From the NCBI RefSeq assembly GCF_014138435.1, contig NZ_JACJIM010000001.1:930001-994000 (forward strand): 64,000 nt of DNA, in the 5' to 3' direction. The stretch is from Methylobacterium fujisawaense. GTDB lineage: Bacteria; Pseudomonadota; Alphaproteobacteria; Rhizobiales; Beijerinckiaceae. Numbering within the stretch: position 1 is the first letter of the stretch; every line of letters starts with the position of its first letter. Below the pieces are notes generated by a model. It was not told the origin of the DNA. It saw only the letters and a program-made list of their open reading frames with translations, and searched no databases. Made by a program: the position numbers and the translations under genes. Positions 56,025 through 64,000 of the stretch are shown here, in pieces.

Positions 56025-56705
56025 GTGATTCGATTCTTCTACAATCTCAGCCCCAACCCCATGAAGGTCGCCCTCTGCCTCGAGGAGATGGGGCTGCCCT
56101 ACGAGCCGGTGCCGGTCGATACCCGCAAGGGCGAGCAGTTCGATCCCGCCTACACGGCGGTCAACCCGAACGGGAAGGTGCCGGCGATCGTCGACGGCGA
56201 CGTGACCGTGTTCGATTCGAACGCGATCCTGATGTATCTGGCGGGCAAGACCGGCCGGTTCCTGCCGGAGGGCGAGCCGGTCCGCGGCGAGATGCTGTCG
56301 TGGCTGATGTTCGTGGCCACCGGCATCGGGCCGTTCTCCGGCCAGTGCGTGCATTTCCGCCACTTCGCGCAGGACGGGGGCGCCTACGCCACCGAACGCT
56401 ACACCTTCGAGGCGCGCCGGCACTGGGGCATCCTCGACCAGCGCCTCGCCGACCGCACCTACGTGCTGGGCGACACCTACACGATCGTCGACATGGCGGT
56501 CTGGGGCTGGGCCCGGATGGTGCCGTTCATCCTCGGCGAAGGCGCCTTCGGGGACCTGCCCAACGTCAAGCGCCACCTCGATGCGCTCAACGCGCGGCCG
56601 GCCGCGCAGGCCGCCGAGGCGCTGAAGGGCCGCCACGCCTTCAAGGCCGAGATGGACGACGAGGCCCGGAGCTTCATGTTCCGCGCCGTGAACAGCGCTG
56701 CCTGA
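56025..56705 (+). CDS. Glutathione S-transferase family protein
   Basis: A 226-residue GST. The thioredoxin-fold N-domain starts IRFFYNLSPNPMKVALCLEEMG with the catalytic Ser/Asn region, and NPNGKVPAIVDGDVTVFDSNAILMYLAG (part: NPNGKVPAIVDGD, DSNAILMYL) binds glutathione. A helical C-domain follows, similar to YghU-type GSTs. The GTG at 56025 follows AGGGAGAG and starts right at the first strand. Substrate unknown. Confidence 0.93.
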   Translation: MIRFFYNLSPNPMKVALCLEEMGLPYEPVPVDTRKGEQFDPAYTAVNPNGKVPAIVDGDVTVFDSNAILMYLAGKTGRFLPEGEPVRGEMLSWLMFVATGIGPFSGQCVHFRHFAQDGGAYATERYTFEARRHWGILDQRLADRTYVLGDTYTIVDMAVWGWARMVPFILGEGAFGDLPNVKRHLDALNARPAAQAAEALKGRHAFKAEMDDEARSFMFRAVNSAA

Positions 56706-56720
56706 CGCTCCGCCGGATCC

Positions 56721-56755
56721 GACCGCTCCCTTCGCCTCAGGGCGCGGGAGCGGTC
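56721..56755 (+). terminator. Perfect 10-bp stem-loop after the GST gene
   Basis: GACCGCTCCC (56721-56730) and GGGAGCGGTC (56746-56755) form a perfect 10-bp stem with a 15-base loop, 16 bases after the GST stop. There is no T-run. The stop codon of a small minus-strand frame lies in its loop. Confidence 0.6.
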
Positions 56756-56892
56756 ACCGTGAGCATCGGCAGGGTGACGGAGAGCGTGCCGGTCGGTGTC
56801 CGCTCGGTACCGAGCGTCAAACAGGCGGCGAGGCCGAGACACAGGGCGAGACCGATCAGCGAGGTCTCGAAGCCACGATAGACCCAATCCAT
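56737..56892 (-). CDS. Small membrane or lipoprotein-like peptide
   Basis: A 51-residue frame from an ATG at 56892. It starts MDWVYRGFETSLIGLALCLG with one hydrophobic segment (LIGLALCLGLAACLTLG) that could be a TM or a lipoprotein signal, and a short Thr/Pro-rich end. The ATG is preceded immediately by a 9-bp stem-loop (56893-56919) that would bury the ribosome-binding region. No family recognised; tentative. Confidence 0.4.
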   Translation of the reverse strand: MDWVYRGFETSLIGLALCLGLAACLTLGTERTPTGTLSVTLPMLTVTAPAP

Positions 56893-56919
56893 GACGGTCC
56901 CCGTTCGCGAGGGACCGTC
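56893..56919. promoter_or_regulatory. Inverted repeat abutting the start codon of the 51-residue frame
   Basis: GACGGTCCC (56893-56901) and GGGACCGTC (56911-56919) pair perfectly with a 9-base loop. On the minus strand the hairpin ends one base from the ATG at 56892, so it could block initiation; it could equally be a terminator between genes. Confidence 0.45.
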
Positions 56920-56977
56920 AGGATGCGCTCCACCGGTTAACGGATCTGTGCGCCGGCACGCATCCGCTGACCAGCGC

Positions 56978-57415
56978 TTACCAGCCGGATGCGACGAGGG
57001 CGGCCCCGGCGGCGATCAGGCCGACGCCCATCCAGGCGGCGAGGCTGAGGGTTTCGCCGAGCAGGGTGGCGCCGAGGATCGCCACCAGCACGACGCTGAG
57101 CTTGTCGATCGGCGCGACCCGGGCGGCGTCGCCCAGCGACAGGGCCCGGAAGTAGCAGAGCCACGACGCCCCGGTGGCGAGCCCCGACAGGGTGAGGAAG
57201 ACGAGGCTGCGGCCGGAGATCTGCGCGAGGCCGCCGGCCTGCCCGGAGCCGACGACGATCGCCCCGGCGAAGACCAGGATCACGGCGGTCCGCACGAAGG
57301 TCGCGACATCCGACTGGACGCCCGAGACCCCGACCTTGGCGAGGATCGCGGTGAGTGCCGCGAAGCCGGCGGCGGCGAGCGCCCAGAAGCGCCAGGAGTG
57401 CAGCAGGTGGCTCAC
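56978..57415 (-). CDS. EamA-family small multidrug/metabolite transporter
   Basis: A 145-residue membrane protein with five TM segments, a single EamA repeat (half of the usual ten-TM transporter). RFWALAAAGFAALTAILAKVG starts the first TM; CYFRALSLGDAARVAPIDKLS and VLVAILGATLLGE are typical EamA blocks. It must dimerise to transport. The start is a GTG at 57415 with GAGAG upstream; the frame extends further without similarity. Substrate unknown. Confidence 0.88.
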   Translation of the reverse strand: MSHLLHSWRFWALAAAGFAALTAILAKVGVSGVQSDVATFVRTAVILVFAGAIVVGSGQAGGLAQISGRSLVFLTLSGLATGASWLCYFRALSLGDAARVAPIDKLSVVLVAILGATLLGETLSLAAWMGVGLIAAGAALVASGW

Positions 57416-57597
57416 GGAGCTCTCACGCCGTTTCGGTTCCGGGCGCTCGGCGTCTTCGCGCGCGGAGCGACAGGCGGAGTGCCACGCCGACCGAGCGCGC
57501 ACCCCCAGATCGCATCACGGCGCTCGCGATGCGGATGCGCCCGTGGACGTTGATGTGACCGCCGCGCCCGGGGCGCGGCGGCGCTCGGATCTCGGCT

Positions 57598-59865
57598 TCA
57601 GAGCAGCTTGTCGATCGTGATCGGCAGGTCGCGCACCCGCTTGCCGGTGGCGTGGAACACCGCGTTGGTGATCGCCGCCGCGGTGCCGACGATCCCGATC
57701 TCGCCGAGCCCCTTCACGCCGAGCGGGTTCGCCTTGTCCTCCTCCGCCACGAAGATCACGTCGATGTCGTAGATGTCGGCGTTCACCGGCACATGATACT
57801 CGCCGAGATTGTGGTTCATGAACCGGCCGATCCGGTGGTCGAGCATCGACTCCTCCTCCAGGGCCGAGCCGATCCCCATGACGACGCCGCCGAGAATCTG
57901 GCTGCGCGCGGTCTTCGGGTTCAGCACCTTGCCGGCCGCGATCGCCGAGACGACGCGGGTCACCCGGACCTGACCCAGTTCCTCGTCGACCTTCACCTCC
58001 ACGAAGATCGCCGAATGGGTGTAGGCCTCGTATTTCTGATTGAAGTCCTTGTCGGGCCCGGCCTGTTCGACCGCCTCGACCTTGTCGACGCCGGCCGCCT
58101 GCATCACCTCGACCAGGGAGACGCTGCGGCCCGGATCGCCGGCAACCGAGATCCGGCCGTCCGCGAAGACGGCCCGGTCGAAGTCGACATTGGCGAGCGG
58201 CGAGTTCTCGAGCCCGCGGGCGAGCTTGAACACCTGTTCGCCGACATTGCGGCAGGCCTTCATCACGGCGGTGCCCGAGGAGGCCGCCGTCCAGGAGCCG
58301 CCGGCGACCGGCGCCTCCGGCAGGCGGGTGTCGCCGAGCTTGGTCGTCACCGCGTCCATCGGCAGGCCGAGGGTGTCGGCGGCGATCTGCGTCAGAATCG
58401 TGTAGGTGCCGGTGCCGATATCGCCGGTGGAATTGCCCACCGTCAGGCGGCCGTCCGGCGTCAGGGTCGCGATGGCGCTCGACTGCATCATCATCGATTC
58501 CCAGATGCCGGTGGCCACGCCCCAGCCGACGAGCTCCCGCCCCTCGCGCATGGAGCGGGGCTCGGGATTGCGCTTCGCCCAGCCGAAGCGCTCGGCGCCC
58601 TGCCGGAAGCAGCTCTTCAGCTCCTTCGAGCCGAAGGGCTTGCCCTGGGCGGTGGCGTCGGATTCGGCGTAGTTCTTCAGCCGCAGGGCGATCGGGTCCT
58701 GGCCGGTCGCATAGGCGAGCTCGTCCATGGCGGTCTCGATGGCGAAGACCCCGGTCACGGCACCGGGGGCGCGCATGTCGCCCGGGGTGGCGGTGTCGAG
58801 CTTGGCGATGCGGTAGGTCAGGGCCACGTTCTCGCAGCGGTAGAGAACCCCCGACCAGTTGACGATCACCTCCTGGTAATCCTCGAAGGTGGAGGTGCCC
58901 TGGACGGCGTCGTGCCGCAGCGTCGTCAGCGTGCCGTCCGGCTCGGCACCGAGCGCGACGGTCTGGAGCGCCTCGCCCCGGTAGGTGAAGGACCACATCT
59001 GGTCGCGGGTCAGGGTGACCCGGACCGAGCGCTTCAGCTCCTGGGCGGCCAGCATCGCTAGGAACGCCTGGTATTGGGGACGCAGGCCGGAGCCGAAGCC
59101 GCCGCCGAGATAGGGATTGAGCACCCGGACCTGATCGGGCTTCAGGCCGAACACGTTGACGAGGTACTGGTGGCTGTTCGAGACGCCCTGGATCTTGTCG
59201 TAGACCGTGTAGGTCCCGTCCTGCTCCACCACCACCGTGGTGGCGTGCGGCTCCATCGGGTTGTGGTGCTCGTTGGCCATGCTGTAGCCGCCCTGCACGC
59301 GGATCGGCGCGCTGCCGAACGCCTGGTCGGCGTCGCCCCACGGAGCCGGCGGCGGCTTGATGCCCTCGCGCTTGGTGGGCGGATCGTAGGCGTCGCCGCG
59401 CACGGCCTTGAGGTCGGTGACGGGCTCCTGCATCGCGTAGCTGACGCGGACGAGGGACGCGGCGTAGCGCGCGGTCTCGAAATCTTCCGCCACCACCAGG
59501 GCGACCGGCTGGCCGCTGAACACGATCAGGTCGTCGTAGAGGGCGCGGAAGGGCGAGCCGGGGGGCGCCACCGCGTCCTGGAAGTTCTTGTCCCGCCACG
59601 CGGTGCGCGGCCGGTTCGCGTGGGTAATGACCTTGAGGACGCCCGGGACCGCCTCGGCCTCGGCGGACTCGATGGCGGTGATCCGGCCCTTGGCGATGGA
59701 GCTGGACACCACATAGCCGTAGGCGAGGTCGGGCGCGGCGAACTCGCCCGCGTACTTGGCGAGGCCAGTGACCTTGGCGGGCCCGTCGATGCGGCTGCGC
59801 GGCGTGCCGACGAAGGTGTCGCGGCCGGTGGAGCTGAAGGTCTGGGGGTTCGAGGTCTGGGTCAT
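57598..59865 (-). CDS. Molybdopterin-binding subunit of xanthine-oxidase-family aldehyde oxidoreductase (PaoC type)
   Basis: A 755-residue large subunit of a molybdenum hydroxylase that would oxidise aldehydes to acids. The N-terminus TPRSRIDGPAKVTGLAKYAG is typical. Mo-cofactor contacts are in PYLGGGFGSGLRPQ and DMRAPGAVTGVFAIETAMDE, and the catalytic glutamate lies in VKGLGEIGIVG. It closes the operon of 2Fe-2S, FAD and Mo subunits (in that order), 8 bases after the FAD gene. Gene order and the FAD-subunit cluster match E. coli PaoABC. No XdhC/PaoD maturation gene follows. Confidence 0.92.
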   Translation of the reverse strand: MTQTSNPQTFSSTGRDTFVGTPRSRIDGPAKVTGLAKYAGEFAAPDLAYGYVVSSSIAKGRITAIESAEAEAVPGVLKVITHANRPRTAWRDKNFQDAVAPPGSPFRALYDDLIVFSGQPVALVVAEDFETARYAASLVRVSYAMQEPVTDLKAVRGDAYDPPTKREGIKPPPAPWGDADQAFGSAPIRVQGGYSMANEHHNPMEPHATTVVVEQDGTYTVYDKIQGVSNSHQYLVNVFGLKPDQVRVLNPYLGGGFGSGLRPQYQAFLAMLAAQELKRSVRVTLTRDQMWSFTYRGEALQTVALGAEPDGTLTTLRHDAVQGTSTFEDYQEVIVNWSGVLYRCENVALTYRIAKLDTATPGDMRAPGAVTGVFAIETAMDELAYATGQDPIALRLKNYAESDATAQGKPFGSKELKSCFRQGAERFGWAKRNPEPRSMREGRELVGWGVATGIWESMMMQSSAIATLTPDGRLTVGNSTGDIGTGTYTILTQIAADTLGLPMDAVTTKLGDTRLPEAPVAGGSWTAASSGTAVMKACRNVGEQVFKLARGLENSPLANVDFDRAVFADGRISVAGDPGRSVSLVEVMQAAGVDKVEAVEQAGPDKDFNQKYEAYTHSAIFVEVKVDEELGQVRVTRVVSAIAAGKVLNPKTARSQILGGVVMGIGSALEEESMLDHRIGRFMNHNLGEYHVPVNADIYDIDVIFVAEEDKANPLGVKGLGEIGIVGTAAAITNAVFHATGKRVRDLPITIDKLL

Positions 59866-59873
59866 GGCGGGGC

Positions 59874-60881
59874 CTACTGGATGCGCTTGTCGCTGAGCGA
59901 TTGGGGCGTGCCGGCGGCGGCCTGTTCGAGGCCGCGCACGATGGCCCGCCGGGCGAGATCGATCTTGAAGCCGTTCTCCGATTGCGGCTTGGCTTCGGCG
60001 ACGATCAGGTCGGCCGCGTCCTGGAAGCTGGCGCGGGTGGCGGGCTTGCCCTCGAGCAGGGCCTCGGCCTCGCGGTTGCGCCAGGGCTTGTGGGCGACGC
60101 CGCCCAGCGCGAGGCGCGCGGTCTTGATCCGGTCGCCGTCGAGTTCGAGCCCCGCCGCCACCGAGACCAGCGCGAAGGCATAGGACAACCGGTCGCGCAG
60201 CTTCAGGTAGGTGAAGTGCTGCGGGAAGCGGCTCTCCGGCAGGTCCACCGACACGACGATCTCGCCGGGGGCGAGGTTCGTGTCCGTCTCGGGGGACTCC
60301 CCCGGCAGGCGGTGGAATTCGGAGAACGGGATCGACCGCTCGCCCTGCGGCCCGTTCACCTGCACGGTGGCCTCCAGGGCGGCCAGCGCGATGCACATGT
60401 CGGAGGGGTGCGTGGCGATGCACTTGTCGCTCGTGCCGAAGATCGCGTGGATGCGGTTCATCCCGCCGATCGCCGGGCAGCCGGAGCCGGGCGCGCGCTT
60501 GTTGCAGGGCGTGGCCACGTCGTAGAAATAGTAGCAGCGGGTCCGCTGCAGCAGGTTGCCGCCCGTGGAGGCGGCGTTGCGCAGCTGCGCCGAGGCGCCG
60601 GCCAGGATGGCGTTGCGCAGGAGCGGATAGCGCGCCGTCACTCTGTCGTCGTACGCCACCTTGGCGTTGGTCACGAGCGCCCCGATCCGGAGCCCGTCCC
60701 CATGCGCCTCGATCCGGTCGAGGGGCAGGTGGGTGATGTCGATCAGCCGGCCCGGCTTCTCGACCTCGTACTTCATCAGGTCGATCAGGTTGGTGCCGCC
60801 GGCGATGAAGCGGGCCCCGGCCCCGAAGGCCTGCACCGCCTCCGCCACCGTGCCGGCGCGGACGTAATCGAAGCGGTTCAT
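59874..60881 (-). CDS. FAD-binding subunit of the aldehyde oxidoreductase, with extra Fe-S cluster motif (PaoB type)
   Basis: A 335-residue medium subunit. FAD contacts are in ARFIAGGTNLIDLMK and NAASTGGNLLQRTRC. The stretch CYYFYDVATPCNKRAPGSGC together with SDKC supplies four cysteines, matching the additional 4Fe-4S site of PaoB and distinguishing it from plain xanthine dehydrogenase subunits. The start ATG overlaps the 2Fe-2S subunit stop as ATGA. Confidence 0.92.
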   Translation of the reverse strand: MNRFDYVRAGTVAEAVQAFGAGARFIAGGTNLIDLMKYEVEKPGRLIDITHLPLDRIEAHGDGLRIGALVTNAKVAYDDRVTARYPLLRNAILAGASAQLRNAASTGGNLLQRTRCYYFYDVATPCNKRAPGSGCPAIGGMNRIHAIFGTSDKCIATHPSDMCIALAALEATVQVNGPQGERSIPFSEFHRLPGESPETDTNLAPGEIVVSVDLPESRFPQHFTYLKLRDRLSYAFALVSVAAGLELDGDRIKTARLALGGVAHKPWRNREAEALLEGKPATRASFQDAADLIVAEAKPQSENGFKIDLARRAIVRGLEQAAAGTPQSLSDKRIQ

Positions 60882-61402
60882 CGGGCGTCTCCCTGCATGA
60901 CGTCCTCGATGGCGTCGACGATGTTGGTGTAGGCGCCGCAGCGGCAGAGGTTGCCGCTCATCGCCTCGCGGATCTCGTCCCGGGTGTGGGCGTGGCCCTC
61001 GTTCATCAGGCCCACCGACGAGCAGAGCTGGCCGGGCGTGCAGTAGCCGCACTGGAAGGCGTCGTGCTCGATGAACGCCTCCTGGATCGGGTGGAGGGCG
61101 TTGCTGCCCGCCCGGTCGCCGAGGGCGGCGAGCCCTTCGACCGTGGTGATCTCGGCCCCGTCCTTCATCACCGCGAGGGTCAGGCAGGAATTCACCCGGG
61201 TGCCGTTCACCAGCACCGTGCAGGCGCCGCACTGGCCGTGGTCGCAGCCCTTCTTGGTGCCGGTGAGGTCGAGCCGCTCGCGCAGCAGGTCGAGGAGCGT
61301 GGTCCAGGGCGCGACGCGGAGTTCGCGCCGCTGCCCGTTGATCGTCAGCGTGATGCCGATGGGCGTATCCGCCGACACCGGCGGCTGGGTCTCGAGTCGC
61401 AT
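60878..61402 (-). CDS. 2Fe-2S subunit of the aldehyde oxidoreductase (PaoA type)
   Basis: A 174-residue small subunit with two 2Fe-2S clusters. The plant-ferredoxin cluster cysteines are in KKGCDHGQCGACTVLVNG and NSCLTLAV. The second cluster is in FQCGYCTPGQLCSS and GNLCRCGAYTNIVDA. E. coli PaoA carries a Tat signal; none is seen here with the ATG at 61402, so this enzyme is probably cytoplasmic. The frame is open to 61516 but the added residues lack a twin-arginine motif. Confidence 0.93.
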   Translation of the reverse strand: MRLETQPPVSADTPIGITLTINGQRRELRVAPWTTLLDLLRERLDLTGTKKGCDHGQCGACTVLVNGTRVNSCLTLAVMKDGAEITTVEGLAALGDRAGSNALHPIQEAFIEHDAFQCGYCTPGQLCSSVGLMNEGHAHTRDEIREAMSGNLCRCGAYTNIVDAIEDVMQGDAR

Positions 61403-61675
61403 GATGTCGTCCACGGTCTGGGCCGGCCGGGGCCGGGCGGGAACGGATCGGCCGAAGCGGCAACCGGCAGAGACGCGCGGGCACCGGCCTGAGGGCTCGA
61501 TCGATAACCATTCCAATCTGCGCCTGTTCCGGTGCGCGCTGTCTCACCCCATGATCGCTGGCGGGTCCGCGAAGCGGCTCCGGGGCCAATCAACCCGTCC
61601 TCCGACGTTGCCGCCCCCGCCCCGCCTCGGCTAACCCTCGTCCCGCAGAGTCCCCGCCGCACCCCGGAGCCCCCG

Positions 61676-63061
61676 ATGGCCGCGCTCGACGCGATCCTCA
61701 ACGACATCGACACGGATCTCGAGAACGCCCTGGAGCGGCTGTTCGCCTTCCTGCGGATCCCGTCGATCTCCACCGATCCCGCCTATGCCGGCCAGTGCCG
61801 CGAGGCCGCCGCCTGGCTCGCCAAGGACCTGACCGCGCTGGGCTTCGAGACCTCCGTCGAGGAGACCTCGCTCCATCCGGTCGTGCTGGCCCACAAGCCG
61901 AAGCCCGGAGCGCCGCACGTCCTGTTCTACGGCCATTACGACGTGCAGCCCGTCGACCCCCTCGACCTGTGGACGACGCCGCCCTTCGAGCCGCACCTCG
62001 CCGATGACGGGCAGGGCGGCAAGAAAATCGTCGGGCGCGGCGCCTCCGACGACAAGGGGCAGGTGATGACCTTCGTGGAGGCGTGCCGGGCCTATATCGC
62101 CATGCACGGCGAGTTGCCCTGCGGCGTCACGATCCTGATCGAGGGCGCCGAGGAGAGCGGCTCGCAGGGGCTCCCCGAATGGGTCGCCGCCAACCGCGAC
62201 CGGCTCGGCTGCGACGTGGTCCTCGTCTGCGACACCGGCATGTGGGACCGGAAGACCCCGGCCATCACCTCGTCCCTGCGCGGCCTCGCCTATTTCGAGG
62301 TGAAGGTGACCTGCGCCGACCGGGACCTGCATTCGGGCTTCTTCGGCGGCGCCGCCCGCAACCCGATCCACGTCCTGTCGAAGATCATCGCCGACCTGCA
62401 CGATGCCGACGGTCGCGTGACGATCCCGGGCTTCTACGAGGGCGTGCACGAGCGCCCGCCCGAGGTGCTGGAGCAGTGGCGCGGCCTCGGCCTGACGCCG
62501 GAGACCCTGCTCGGGCCGATCGGCCTCAAGGAGCCCGCGGGCGAGCGCGGGCGCATGCCGATCGAGCTGGTGCAGTCGCGCCCCTCCTGCGACGCCAACG
62601 GCATCATCGGCGGCTATACCGGCGAGGGCACCAAGACGGTGATCGCCTCGACCGCCTCCGCCAAGGTCTCGTTCCGCCTCGTGGACGACCAGGATCCGAA
62701 GCGGCTCGCCGAGAGCTTCGAGGCGTTCGTGCGGGAACGCGTGCCGGCAGATTGCCGGGTCGAGGTCATCACCTACAAGGGCTCGCGGGCGATCAGCCTG
62801 CCCTTCGACATGCCGCAGCTCGGAGCCGCCAAGGCCGCGCTGCAGGACGAGTGGGGCGTGCCGGCGGTGACCGTCGGGGCCGGCGGCTCGATCCCGATCG
62901 TCGGCGACTTCAAGCGGATCCTCGGGCGCGACACCCTGCTGATCGGCTTCGGCCTCGACGACGACCGGATCCACTCGCCGAACGAGAAGTACGACCTGAC
63001 GAGCTTCCACAAGGGCACGCGCTCCTGGGCGCGGATCCTCGCGGCCCTCGGCCAGGGCTGA
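61676..63061 (+). CDS. M20-family dipeptidase (zinc aminoacyl-peptidase)
   Basis: A 461-residue metallopeptidase. Zinc ligands are the His/Asp in FYGHYDVQPVDP, Asp in GRGASDDKGQ, Glu-Glu in IEGAEESGSQG, Asp in VLVCDTGMW and the terminal His in DDRIHSPNEKYDL. Length and motifs match the carnosinase/CNDP-like dipeptidase group, which cleaves small peptides. The ATG at 61676 follows CCGGAGC. It converges on an orphan parA gene. Confidence 0.95.
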   Translation: MAALDAILNDIDTDLENALERLFAFLRIPSISTDPAYAGQCREAAAWLAKDLTALGFETSVEETSLHPVVLAHKPKPGAPHVLFYGHYDVQPVDPLDLWTTPPFEPHLADDGQGGKKIVGRGASDDKGQVMTFVEACRAYIAMHGELPCGVTILIEGAEESGSQGLPEWVAANRDRLGCDVVLVCDTGMWDRKTPAITSSLRGLAYFEVKVTCADRDLHSGFFGGAARNPIHVLSKIIADLHDADGRVTIPGFYEGVHERPPEVLEQWRGLGLTPETLLGPIGLKEPAGERGRMPIELVQSRPSCDANGIIGGYTGEGTKTVIASTASAKVSFRLVDDQDPKRLAESFEAFVRERVPADCRVEVITYKGSRAISLPFDMPQLGAAKAALQDEWGVPAVTVGAGGSIPIVGDFKRILGRDTLLIGFGLDDDRIHSPNEKYDLTSFHKGTRSWARILAALGQG

Positions 63062-63065
63062 GCCG

Positions 63066-63794
63066 TCAGCGGGCGGAGGCCGACCGCATCTTCCCGTCGA
63101 TCCAGGTCCAGAGGGCCCGGACCTCGTCGGCGGCCGGGCTGACGGGGGCGTATTCCGTGACGCCGAGCCCGGTCGCCAGGGCGTCCTGGTGGTCGACCCG
63201 GTGGATGATGCCGGGCTCGGCCAGGACGCCCAGGGCGCGCAGCTGCGCCGCGTAGGCGCTGGTGCGCGGCGAGGGCGGCGGCGGGCACTGGTTCAGCACC
63301 AGGGCCAGCCGCTCCCGCAGCCCGAGCCCGACGAGCGCCTGGAGGGTCGGCCGGGCGGCCACGATGTCGAGCCGCGAGGGGCGGACCGGCATCAGGACGA
63401 AGTCGGCATCCTTCAGGGCCGGCGCGAGGCCGGACGCGCTGCCGGCGGTGTCGAGGACGGCGAGCGTCGTGCCCTGCTCGGCGAGGATGCCGAGAATCTC
63501 CGACAGCTGGCCCATCTCCCAGGGCTGGATCCGGTCGACCGCGACGGCGTCGCTCTCGCGGTCGCTCCCGCGGTCGCTCTTGCGCAGGGCCCCCCAGCCG
63601 GCCAGGGATCCCTGCGGGTCGAGATCGAGGGCGGTCACCTGCTCGCCGGCCTCCGCGGCGGCGACGGCCAGGGAGGCCGCGAGGGTTGTCTTGCCCGTCC
63701 CGCCCTTCTGCACCGCCAGGGCGAGGACCCGCAGCGAGCCGGCGCCGGGCCGGGGCGCGGTGTCCGGCGCCGGTTCGGATCCTTCGGGATCCAT
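63066..63794 (-). CDS. Orphan ParA-family ATPase
   Basis: A 242-residue deviant-Walker ATPase. The P-loop QKGGTGKTTLAASL carries the signature lysine, LDLDPQGSLAGWG is the second motif and VLDTAGSASGLAPAL the third. It lacks the N-terminal HTH of some plasmid ParA, and no parB or centromere-like repeat is adjacent. Such orphans position protein cargo or plasmids; the target is unknown. The ATG at 63794 is preceded by GGAGAGGTGGG. Confidence 0.9.
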   Translation of the reverse strand: MDPEGSEPAPDTAPRPGAGSLRVLALAVQKGGTGKTTLAASLAVAAAEAGEQVTALDLDPQGSLAGWGALRKSDRGSDRESDAVAVDRIQPWEMGQLSEILGILAEQGTTLAVLDTAGSASGLAPALKDADFVLMPVRPSRLDIVAARPTLQALVGLGLRERLALVLNQCPPPPSPRTSAYAAQLRALGVLAEPGIIHRVDHQDALATGLGVTEYAPVSPAADEVRALWTWIDGKMRSASAR

Positions 63795-64000
63795 GCGTAT
63801 CCCACCTCTCCAATCTCAGGCCCGGGCCTCGGCCCGTGCGGCGCCGAATCGAGGTCCGGCACGATCGTGCTTACCGTGACGCCGCTGGCTGGGGCCAGCG
63901 TCGCGCGGCGGCGCCTGTGGACCGCCCGTCGCCGGCTGCCGATCGCCGCGGCGCGGATTCCGGCGCGCGGGATCGCCCGGACGGCCCATGCGTTGGGCCG
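63795..64000. other. Right edge, no gene recognised
   Basis: The last 206 bases must hold the parA promoter. GC-rich and without a clear open frame, repeat or RNA signal; the next gene begins outside the window. Confidence 0.4.

Overview
The window reads as chromosomal DNA of a high-GC alphaproteobacterium, most likely a Methylobacterium-like member of the Hyphomicrobiales (Rhizobiales). The rank rests on several sequence features: a circularly permuted two-piece tmRNA with the tag ANDNFAPVAVAA beside an alphaproteobacterial SspB, a group I intron in tRNA-Arg(CCU), the orders hflK-hflC-degP, HTH-metK-trmB and argH/tlpA, and IalB, DUF4169 and DUF3606 family proteins. The genus is inference; no methanol-oxidation genes lie in the window.

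Left edge (1-1.8 kb): the end of an integrated element. A large serine recombinase gene, broken by one in-frame amber codon, runs into the 3' end of tRNA-Arg(ACG). From 1.9 to 5.8 kb on the minus strand lie peptidoglycan-recycling genes (a TsaE-AmgK fusion and MurU) and a cyclic-nucleotide-binding EAL phosphodiesterase. The EAL gene directly follows a PAS-containing sigma-54 activator. The activator is divergent from cynS (cyanase), and the gap holds three 12-bp palindromic sites and a clean -24/-12 promoter. Beyond cynS are a small secreted Arg/Met/His/Asp-rich protein and a decayed copy of the cynS 3' end.

9.5-26 kb: an RND efflux pump without partners, a TerB-like protein, DUF3606 and YbdD-CstA, a hydroxyisobutyrate-dehydrogenase-family reductase, divergent miaA/serB, the membrane quality-control cluster hflK-hflC-degP, the thymidylate pair thyA-folA, and a CPBP protease. 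26-35 kb: ssrA and sspB side by side (trans-translation tag and its ClpXP adaptor), cytochrome P450, fumC, a DUF4169/ribbon-helix-helix pair, a ParB-like protein, mepA, msrA, a short LOV photoreceptor and a HAD phosphatase. 35-47 kb: small hypothetical proteins, IalB, divergent argH/tlpA, nhaA, a NodU-type carbamoyltransferase, an SRPBCC protein, a haloacid dehalogenase, murJ and sodB.

47-64 kb: an HWE histidine kinase, trmB, metK and an XRE regulator, the intron-containing tRNA-Arg(CCU), an SNase-like/M48 protease pair whose start codons sit in the same 17-base repeat, a GST, an EamA transporter, a three-subunit molybdenum aldehyde oxidoreductase of the PaoABC type, an M20 dipeptidase and an orphan ParA. 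Most of the window is ordinary core genome. The strongest leads are the sigma-54/c-di-GMP/cyanase module, the tRNA intron, the cynS relic and the broken recombinase at its tRNA. No CRISPR array, prophage or complete insertion sequence was seen.
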